Shown here one piece after another: positions 57,901 through 64,000 of a DNA stretch of 64,000 bases. The notes under the pieces were generated by a model. The model worked only from the letters and a program-made list of their open reading frames with translations. It was not told where the DNA came from and did not search any database. The translations under genes were made by a program, and so were the position numbers. Source of the stretch: Sulfurimonas sp. (GTDB lineage Bacteria; Campylobacterota; Campylobacteria; Campylobacterales; Sulfurimonadaceae); contig NZ_JAQVKP010000002.1 of assembly GCF_028694605.1 (NCBI RefSeq), forward strand, positions 78,009 through 142,008, in the 5' to 3' direction. How positions within the stretch are numbered: the first letter of the stretch is position 1; each line of letters begins with the position of its first letter.

Positions 57901-58901
57901 TCCAAAAACCTAATGGTCTAAATATATATGAAATAGACAAACAAAAAACTCTCACACTCTTTCATAATATCTCAAAGGGATTAAGCGAAGAGCTAAAATT
58001 TGCAGAACTCCTAAACAAATTTAGCTACAACTTGCTAAAAACTTCAGTTTCAGAGGCTCCAAAAATTTTAAAAGACGATAAAAAACTATCAACTAAAATT
58101 TATGATAAAACAGTGATTTTGCCTATCAAGCAAGAATGGGTTAATTTTGATAAAGCTTTTAGAAAATATCTTGAAAACAAAGGGATTGAGTACAAAGAAA
58201 AAGATGGCAAATACAATGTAGGTGAAGATATTTTGAGTGAATTTTGTAAAAATTACTTCAATATCCAAAACAAACCGATACGAAACAAAGCTAGAAAAGT
58301 TTTTTCACTCCCAACGGTTGAGGCTCCAAGTGGTGGATTTAGAATCAAAAGAAAAAATCATAAAGGGGAAAATATCTATCAACTTGTAGGGATTGATGGT
58401 GCAAAGTCGGCAGGTTTTGGAATCAAAGATGGCAAAATAAATACAGCGGTAGATGTCACACTTTCAACTTTGGTAAAAAGTAAAAGTATCTCCTTTAAAG
58501 ACCCACAAAAGATGGAACTTCAAGAGCATATCGATATGGCAAATTTTAGAGATATAACAGATTCTGTAAATCTTGATGGCATTAAAATCTTTGTAGCTCC
58601 TGCTTCAACAAATCGTCCATTAGTTAGAACTGTATTAGCTATCAACAAATTTATGCAAATTATTAACAATCAAGATTTTAACTATCTTGAACTAAGTGAT
58701 TTAAAATTTACAACTGATGAAAGTTTTGGAGTGATAAAAGAAAAATTTGATGAGCTTTTTGAAGGGTGCAATTTTGCTCCTCGAGATAAGTTTAAAATCA
58801 TCAAGGCAAATACTAAAGGAGTGGAAATAGAGTTTTCAAACAACAATAAAACTATTATGAAACACTATGACAGCGGTGTTGATATTAAGCTAAATGACTA
58901 A
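54915..58901 (+). CDS. cas9: Type II-B CRISPR effector nuclease Cas9
   Basis: 1328 aa RNA-guided DNA endonuclease. RuvC-I is LSLDLGGKNTGFF with catalytic Asp8. An Arg-rich bridge helix (GRRGKRHTKRNNLRNKLVKR) spans 47-66, and a large helical recognition lobe runs from about 70 to 550. The HNH domain includes CPYCGENLGDDGEIDHILPR at 704-723 with catalytic His719, zinc-type Cys704/707 and HQKCNQ. A second Cys pair (CKWC, 573-576) precedes it. RuvC-III is SHTIDAI, with His884 and Asp887. The C-terminal ~350 residues should hold the PAM-interacting part. The linked Cas4 and 37-bp repeat ending GTGAAAC put it in II-B (FnCas9/Csx12 type), though it is shorter than the 1629-aa FnCas9. Base composition is visibly more AT-rich than acsA. 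Confidence 0.95.
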   Translation: MTSVLSLDLGGKNTGFFSFTSQDVSKIEDFQSGTIIYHESFVLSQVGRRGKRHTKRNNLRNKLVKRLFLLILQKHYGLDLQFLPDEILGLFNKRGYTYASFEIDDDKREKLESDELREVLEDRFGQITQDSIERFLTDFASNEDEFKKFFGEFKFFKEEKSKEKLSKELKSGLKIVEDILNDHDKQQNQGNLPRAKYFTELNLEIVQNEKIQEFFRTHNLQIQDIQNLIGNLSNYQLKELRRYFNDIAMKNSDIWKPEQLHKVTWRFIQSWHSKNDEDKVRQKENLKELKAKNIIEFLTSTNPIMTIPPYDDMNNRGAVKCQTLRLNEEYLNKYLPNWRNITEKLASENQKENLEDSTVRGYSTDSTLLHRILDTSSQIDEYELRAEKPSLLLQKTLGSDTEKFHSVAKEYYELIRSKVRTGIWTSSDDMLKKCDHNPPYKNNQIHNLVAGILGVKISSEQFEKFETELWNAKFGNKKLSSYCKNIEELRKSHGNLFKSYIEELFKEDKKEFTKDEQNDKKLLDLKVLNEWVEKIREIFGIEEKYRARFNNHFSMAQLHTIIDTKRSGFNSTCKWCSAENQYRASTNIEINQETGEVITNANCQRLPADTQRPFSGKIERYIDKLGYEIAKIKAKEIEAIDDKKIDLKIILEQNAFEYEESIRSAKIKNANAKAKKSLEDATVKYKKSLDDKSDRIKAFSSGICPYCGENLGDDGEIDHILPRSYTLKKYDTVFNSEGNLLFVHQKCNQAKLAKTNYTLQDLKIDISQKWIEEQIATIKNYKTFTILTQPQQKAFKYALFLNANNKAYQKVVGWLRTDQSSRVNGTQKYLAKKIQEKLKAMLPNKEFDFEFILADANDVHDLRNTYAKENPLLQKPDTQPPSSHTIDAIMAFLSVYPKVARKEELPNSQKVIQWIEINNIKTKSKGKIDKDKIANLGGTTIFKDSIYQERFAPIYEFEKKFYTGFVSAGTKPNFDNCNEIKQKDFESVKPYFKNKIQKPNGLNIYEIDKQKTLTLFHNISKGLSEELKFAELLNKFSYNLLKTSVSEAPKILKDDKKLSTKIYDKTVILPIKQEWVNFDKAFRKYLENKGIEYKEKDGKYNVGEDILSEFCKNYFNIQNKPIRNKARKVFSLPTVEAPSGGFRIKRKNHKGENIYQLVGIDGAKSAGFGIKDGKINTAVDVTLSTLVKSKSISFKDPQKMELQEHIDMANFRDITDSVNLDGIKIFVAPASTNRPLVRTVLAINKFMQIINNQDFNYLELSDLKFTTDESFGVIKEKFDELFEGCNFAPRDKFKIIKANTKGVEIEFSNNNKTIMKHYDSGVDIKLND

Positions 58902-59892
58902 ACACATCTACATAGACGACTACGGCACATTTTTAGGCAAAACTAGTGCCAGACTTACCATTAGCCAAAGCGGGCAGCTTCTGCAAGAGATTGCCCTTAG
59001 CCGCATTAGGTCTATCAATATCCTAAAAGGCGGCATTTCGCTTTCAAGTGATTTGATAGAGGCTTGTTCGCTTAGAGGTATCAAGATATTTTTTCTTGAT
59101 TTTAAAAATGTAGCACACACTTCTTTAAGTAGTACAGCATCTCATGCAGTTGCAAATGTTCGCCGTGCTCAATTTCTTACCATAGAGAGTGATTATGCCA
59201 AAGAGATAGCAAGAGCTTTGATACTAGGCAAACTCAAAAATCAAAGAGCAACTTTGCAATACTTCTATAAATACCAAAAAAATACCGACAAACAAAGCCA
59301 AAAATTAGATATCGCTATCATAAAAATAAAAGATGTAATTGAAAGCCTTAAAACTATAGAGCTAAAAAATCGTATAGATTGGCTTGGTATAGTTATGGGT
59401 AAAGAGGGTGGAGTGGCAAGTATCTATTTTGATGCTATTGGCTCAGAATTACTTAATGATCTTAATTTTTCAAATCGTATCGGACGAGGAGCGGATGATA
59501 TAGTAAACAGTGCTTTAAATTATGGCTATGCTATTTTGACCTCTTTTGTGTGGCAAAGTGTCATCAATGCAGGGCTTGAACCATTTGCTGGTGTTTTGCA
59601 TACCAATCGCCCGGGGAAACCATCTTTGGTACTTGATATCATAGAGGAGTACCGTGCTTGGGTAGTAGATAGAAATATCATCAAGCTCAAATCTCATCTA
59701 AAAGATAAAAAAAGTCTCGATACTGTTATCAAGAAAAAAATCATCGAAGAAATCAACAACACCATGAACAAAAAATATCTATACAATGGTAAGAATCTAT
59801 CTTTGCAGGGAATAATGCAAAGACAGGTTTATAAACTAACAGGTGCTTTTATGCAACAAAATCATTACAAAAGCTATATTTTTAAGTGGTAG
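58894..59892 (+). CDS. cas1: CRISPR integrase Cas1
   Basis: 332 aa. Beta-strand N-domain (about 1-85), then the helical catalytic domain with VMGKEGGVASIYF (Glu171) and LHTNRPGKPSLVLDIIEEYR (His236, Asp248, Glu251), matching the metal-binding Glu-His-Asp/Glu set. It integrates new spacers together with Cas2. It resembles type I Cas1 in its opening (IYIDDYGTFLG), which fits the hybrid nature of II-B. It overlaps cas9 by 8 bp. Confidence 0.97.
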   Translation: MTKHIYIDDYGTFLGKTSARLTISQSGQLLQEIALSRIRSINILKGGISLSSDLIEACSLRGIKIFFLDFKNVAHTSLSSTASHAVANVRRAQFLTIESDYAKEIARALILGKLKNQRATLQYFYKYQKNTDKQSQKLDIAIIKIKDVIESLKTIELKNRIDWLGIVMGKEGGVASIYFDAIGSELLNDLNFSNRIGRGADDIVNSALNYGYAILTSFVWQSVINAGLEPFAGVLHTNRPGKPSLVLDIIEEYRAWVVDRNIIKLKSHLKDKKSLDTVIKKKIIEEINNTMNKKYLYNGKNLSLQGIMQRQVYKLTGAFMQQNHYKSYIFKW

Positions 59893-59895
59893 AAA

Positions 59896-60186
59896 ATGGC
59901 ACTATATTATGAAGTTTTAATAAGCTATGACATAGAAGAGAACAAAAACCGCAAAAAACTATTTGATGAGTTAAAAGATATGGGTCTTGTGTCTATACAA
60001 AAATCTGTATTTTGGGGACACCTCAAAGGTGCTGAAATAACAATTATTTCGCATCTGTTTGATAAATATTGTAGCGATAACGACAAGGCTTTTTTTGTAA
60101 AAGCAAATTTAGCTAAAGAGATTTTAAAAAATAGTTTTGGTTATGAAAAACAAGATTTTGAGGTAAAAGAGTTTGAATACATATAA
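59896..60186 (+). CDS. cas2: CRISPR adaptation protein Cas2
   Basis: 96 aa ferredoxin-like fold, dimeric structural partner of Cas1. The first strand ends LISYDIEENKNRKKLFDEL with the conserved Asp12. It starts 3 bp after the cas1 stop and overlaps cas4 by 14 bp. Confidence 0.96.
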   Translation: MALYYEVLISYDIEENKNRKKLFDELKDMGLVSIQKSVFWGHLKGAEITIISHLFDKYCSDNDKAFFVKANLAKEILKNSFGYEKQDFEVKEFEYI

Positions 60187-60754
60187 ACTACCAATTCACC
60201 TTATCCGTCAGTACCTTTTTTGCCCTAGAGTAGTTTATTTTTTAGAAGTGTTAAATATCCCAAAAATTAGCCCCATTTGGGTAAAAGAGGGCGAAACTCA
60301 TCATAAAAAACAGGCTGAACTTTTTAAGCGAAGAACTTTAGCTAGGTTTGGGCTTGAAAGTGCCGAGTTTAAAAGTAATGTAAATTTGTCACATGATGAA
60401 TTTGATTTTTATGGTATTTGCGATGGATTGATAATTTCTGATACACATATTTATCCGGTTGAAATAAAGCTTCACGGAAACTCACCAACAAATGCCCAAA
60501 AAATGCAGCTTATTGCTTATGGTATATTGGCTGAAAAAAAATTTGGAAAGATTTTTGATTTGGGATTTATACTTTTTGAAAAAAATGGCAAAACAGTGCC
60601 TATTAAAATAAATGAAGAAAGCAAACTTGAAGTAGTACAAAAAGTTGATGAAATTATAGAGATGATAAAGCTTGGAAGATTGCCTTACAGTAGTGCAGAT
60701 GAGGCTAAATGTACGCAATGTGAATTTGAAAATTATTGTAATGATAGATTTTAA
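60173..60754 (+). CDS. cas4: Cas4 exonuclease of the adaptation module
   Basis: 193 aa RecB-like nuclease with an Fe-S cluster. Cys17 (LFCPRVVYF) and C-terminal Cys180, Cys183 and Cys189 (KCTQCEFENYC) are the four ligands. The nuclease site is GICDGLI (Asp84) and YPVEIK (Glu97, Lys99), plus a QxxLIAYG helix. Cas4 trims prespacers and selects PAM-side ends; its presence is the hallmark of II-B. Start is TTG at 60173 inside the end of cas2. Its stop lies 3 bp from the predicted 3' end of the convergent tracrRNA gene. Confidence 0.95.
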   Translation: MNTYKLPIHLIRQYLFCPRVVYFLEVLNIPKISPIWVKEGETHHKKQAELFKRRTLARFGLESAEFKSNVNLSHDEFDFYGICDGLIISDTHIYPVEIKLHGNSPTNAQKMQLIAYGILAEKKFGKIFDLGFILFEKNGKTVPIKINEESKLEVVQKVDEIIEMIKLGRLPYSSADEAKCTQCEFENYCNDRF

Positions 60755-60756
60755 AT

Positions 60757-60871
60757 AAAAAATCCGCAGATTCGTCCCTGCCGGTAAATCGGTGACTGCC
60801 ATGCGGTGGGCGGTTCTATATATCTTTTCGATGATTTCATAGCATCAAACGATATTGTGGTAAAGTGTCGC
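60757..60871 (-). ncRNA. tracrRNA
   Basis: Minus-strand RNA of about 115 nt. Its 5' end, GCGACACTTTACCACAAT, is complementary without mismatch to the last 17-18 nt of the crRNA-sense repeat. After an internal loop, GCTATGAAAT (ending about 60834) pairs with GTTTCA-C-TAGC at the repeat's other end with a single bulged C. The 3' part can form an ATC/GAT hairpin and a final stem CCGCA/TGCGG (60802-60806 with 60764-60768) enclosing a CCG/CGG hairpin, and ends in a run of T at 60757-60762. An extended -10 sits directly upstream. The two-part duplex is an expected RNase III substrate. Confidence 0.85.
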
Positions 60872-60877
60872 AAACAA

Positions 60878-60886
60878 AGTATAGCA
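60878..60886 (-). promoter_or_regulatory. Extended -10 promoter of tracrRNA
   Basis: Minus-strand TGCTATACT; predicted start near 60871, which is exactly the first base of the anti-repeat GCGACAC. No clear -35. Confidence 0.65.
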
Positions 60887-60991
60887 AATTTTTCTAAAAA
60901 TATATACCTTTTTTTGCAAGGTTTTTATTTTCGAAAAATTTAGATGTCTAAATCCCCTAGAAAGCTCTTAAATGCGATATGTAATAAGGCT
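60887..60991. other. AT-rich spacer between tracrRNA and the CRISPR array
   Basis: About 105 bp, strongly AT-rich with T and A runs; no gene or stable hairpin seen. If crRNA is transcribed on the minus strand this is the trailer side of the array; it would be the leader if transcription were on the plus strand. TATGTAAT at about 60978-60984 is a weak candidate -10 for the latter. Confidence 0.5.
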
Positions 60992-63983
60992 GCGACACTT
61001 TACCACAACACCGCTTAGCTAGTGAAACCTCTAAAGTATTTCTGCTGTGTCTCGAGCGTTCTATGCGACACTTTACCACAACACCGCTTAGCTAGTGAAA
61101 CCGTCATCTGTGAAGTTGTCCGACTTGTCGAACTGTCGCGACACTTTACCACAACACCGCTTAGCTAGTGAAACGAAGTAGTGGACGGCGACTTATGCGA
61201 GTTAGACGCTGGCGACACTTTACCACAACACCGCTTAGCTAGTGAAACTTAATATACACATGACTGAAGTAGGACGCAGTTAGCGACACTTTACCACAAC
61301 ACCGCTTAGCTAGTGAAACACCATGAGTACCAGGGCTATAAAAGCCGCTATGTTAGCGACACTTTACCACAACACCGCTTAGCTAGTGAAACCTAACGAG
61401 TCCGAGGCGATATCTGTAGCCATAGCTGCGACACTTTACCACAACACCGCTTAGCTAGTGAAACCTCTCCTCACAACTTATATATAAAAATTATATGCGA
61501 CACTTTACCACAACACCGCTTAGCTAGTGAAACGGCGTAACTAAAACTAAGTTAGCGCGTACGCTTGGGCGACACTTTACCACAACACCGCTTAGCTAGT
61601 GAAACAGGAAATACACAGAGTAACGCCGGCTAAGTTTAACGGCGACACTTTACCACAACACCGCTTAGCTAGTGAAACTTAAAGACGGATTAAAAAGAAT
61701 TGCTCTCACATCAGCGACACTTTACCACAACACCGCTTAGCTAGTGAAACTATATGGGGAGTAAGCGTAAACTAGCTAAGCCTAGCGACACTTTACCACA
61801 ACACCGCTTAGCTAGTGAAACCCAAAACGCTATAATTATTAAAAAGGTAAGATTAGCGACACTTTACCACAACACCGCTTAGCTAGTGAAACAGAGCTGT
61901 AAAGAGTTCATTTGATAAGGCATAGTGCGACACTTTACCACAACACCGCTTAGCTAGTGAAACTATAGCGGAAGCGAAAAAGCAGTTTGATGATTTTGCG
62001 ACACTTTACCACAACACCGCTTAGCTAGTGAAACTGTATAAATTTTGCGAGCATTTCGCTTATAAATTGGCGACACTTTACCACAACACCGCTTAGCTAG
62101 TGAAACAGTGATTGAGTTTTTGTTTATTGCTTCTACAAATTTAGCGACACTTTACCACAACACCGCTTAGCTAGTGAAACTCCATCTCGGCTACGCCAAA
62201 GATTGCATTTATATTGCGACACTTTACCACAACACCGCTTAGCTAGTGAAACCTCTAAGGAATTTTGAGAGGATAGAGATATGACGGCGACACTTTACCA
62301 CAACACCGCTTAGCTAGTGAAACATTACTTCAAAAATATCATTATCACAAACATAGTGGGCGACACTTTACCACAACACCGCTTAGCTAGTGAAACTTAG
62401 CTATGTTGTCAGTATCGGCGTGCTTCTTATCGCGACACTTTACCACAACACCGCTTAGCTAGTGAAACCTAAATGGTGTAGGTGTTGTGTCCAGTATGCT
62501 TTCGCGACACTTTACCACAACACCGCTTAGCTAGTGAAACTCCCGCCATTTTCACTTTGCACATTGTAGCCTGCGCGACACTTTACCACAACACCGCTTA
62601 GCTAGTGAAACATAGATGATGACTTTGAAGATTTGCCGTTTTAGATGCGACACTTTACCACAACACCGCTTAGCTAGTGAAACGTTAAAAACCATTTCGC
62701 CGTTGTTGTTGAATTTTGGCGACACTTTACCACAACACCGCTTAGCTAGTGAAACCCCGCTATTTGAGATAAATCCACTCCTCCTGCTGGCGACACTTTA
62801 CCACAACACCGCTTAGCTAGTGAAACCTAGTACGCGTAACGCTCTACCAAAGCCGAGAGTGCGACACTTTACCACAACACCGCTTAGCTAGTGAAACCTC
62901 CATTCATCATATTCAGAGAATCGGTAAGACCGCGACACTTTACCACAACACCGCTTAGCTAGTGAAACCGCTTCAAACTTTCTCATAACATCTCCTTTAA
63001 AAAGCGACACTTTACCACAACACCGCTTAGCTAGTGAAACACAACTATCGTTGCAGGCTGATTGCCGTATTTTGCGACACTTTACCACAACACCGCTTAG
63101 CTAGTGAAACAACCAAACAACAGGCGAACAAGTACAAATACAATGCGACACTTTACCACAACACCGCTTAGCTAGTGAAACAAGTGATGACACTTAACGG
63201 TGTATTTTGGTATCCAGCGACACTTTACCACAACACCGCTTAGCTAGTGAAACCTTCCCCGCTTTCGCATCTTCCTCTGTATCAGCGTGCGACACTTTAC
63301 CACAACACCGCTTAGCTAGTGAAACTATCTTAATGCAGTTCTATAATTTGCTTCTCTTTTTAAGCGACACTTTACCACAACACCGCTTAGCTAGTGAAAC
63401 TCTATCTCAGCTACGCCAAAGATCGCATTTATATGCGACACTTTACCACAACACCGCTTAGCTAGTGAAACATCGGAACTTCTGTAAGCACAGGGAAGTC
63501 TAAAGCTGTGCGACACTTTACCACAACACCGCTTAGCTAGTGAAACTACTTACTCCTTCAGTATGGTTTTGTGTGTGTTTAAGCGACACTTTACCACAAC
63601 ACCGCTTAGCTAGTGAAACTTAAAAAGCTCATTTTTGCCGCCCGACTACTTTTAAGCGACACTTTACCACAACACCGCTTAGCTAGTGAAACTATCGGTC
63701 GTGGGTTATTATCGTTTTGGCTTATTACGCGACACTTTACCACAACACCGCTTAGCTAGTGAAACTTTTGTGATTTTGCACCGTCAATTATAACATTACT
63801 AGGCGACACTTTACCACAACACCGCTTAGCTAGTGAAACATAGAGAGCCGTTCACGCTGGTTCAGGGGCTTAGGCGACACTTTACCACAACACCGCTTAG
63901 CTAGTGAAACTGATAAAACTGCGATTGCCGAGATACTCAAAGCTATGCGACACTTTACCACAACACCGCTTAGCTAGTGAAAC
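60992..63983 (-). CRISPR. CRISPR array, 42 repeats in window, continues past the right edge
   Basis: 42 copies of a 37-bp repeat, all identical by eye, beginning GCGACACTTTACCAC and ending TTAGCTAGTGAAAC on the plus strand. First copy 60992-61028, last 63947-63983; spacing is mostly 70-75 bp, so spacers are about 32-38 bp. There are 41 complete spacers plus 17 bp of the next. Read on the minus strand the repeat begins GTTTCACTAGC, matching the 5' repeat end of other II-B crRNAs (GUUUCA) and the tracrRNA anti-repeat, so I assign crRNA to the minus strand. No decayed terminal repeat is present at the cas side. Short reading frames across the array are artefacts. Confidence 0.97.
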
Positions 63984-64000
63984 GGGCAGAAGATACTCGA

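Noticed and set aside
62616..63461. Open frames of 66-84 aa inside the CRISPR array on both strands
   Set aside because: They are periodic translations of the 37-bp repeat (DTLPQHRLASET / VSLAKRCCGKVS) with no ribosome sites.
63473..63509. Spacer translating to IGTSVSTGKSKA as a Walker A target
   Set aside because: Spacing is G-x5-GKS, not the G-x4-GK[ST] of a P-loop.

Overview
The window looks like a chromosomal segment of a free-living, sulfur/hydrogen-type Campylobacterota (Epsilonproteobacteria, Sulfurimonas/Sulfuricurvum-like). The evidence is an MqnE of the futalosine menaquinone route, a fused IspDF, a bacterial PglB oligosaccharyltransferase, a UPF0323 lipoprotein, a CZB-type chemoreceptor, frequent TTG/GTG starts and extended -10 promoters with little -35 signal. 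The genus is inferred from gene content only. No tRNA, rRNA, insertion sequence or prophage was seen.

Layout. 1-6.3 kb: end of an unknown protein, an RND exporter, a periplasmic rhodanese, a small coiled-coil protein and a chemoreceptor. 6.3-11.6 kb: glutamate dehydrogenase, then a TorD chaperone / polyferredoxin / AroE-like / unknown cluster of the kind that serves molybdo-enzymes, then a 233-bp gap holding a putative Ibs-like type I toxin. 11.6-24.5 kb: pgpA, an atypical ATP-sulfurylase-like protein, an atypical response regulator, ispDF, thiC, mrp, a heme-motif diguanylate cyclase, glmS and glnD. 24.5-33 kb: a minimal AI-2 processing pair (lsrG-like, lsrK) beside metK, then mqnE, pglB, galU and pgi. 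33-44.9 kb, minus strand: a carB-led operon ending in a terminator, the fabZ-lpxA-clpX-mreB-mreC operon, and a cyclophilin-queH pair. 44.9-54.8 kb: an acetate uptake and activation module made of a two-component system, porin, DUF485/ActP symporter, CBS-DUF294 protein, exonuclease and acetyl-CoA synthetase.

54.9-64 kb is a complete type II-B CRISPR-Cas locus: cas9 (1328 aa), cas1, cas2, cas4, a tracrRNA gene, and an array of 42 identical 37-bp repeats that runs off the window. Anti-repeat pairing and the GUUUCA 5' end of the repeat put crRNA and tracrRNA on the minus strand, antiparallel to the cas genes. Several spacers can be read as protein: an SSB C-terminal tip, a D12-class DNA adenine methylase motif, two gene starts with Shine-Dalgarno sequences, and one pair of spacers that are synonymous variants of the same peptide. 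This points to phage or plasmid targets.

Other non-coding structure: a dispersed three-hairpin repeat present twice (about 3.9 and 50.3 kb), a palindromic repeat at 18.1 kb, an OmpR-type direct repeat before the porin, and a probably leaderless histidine kinase message. Apart from the CRISPR array, no stretch over 300 bp lacks a gene.
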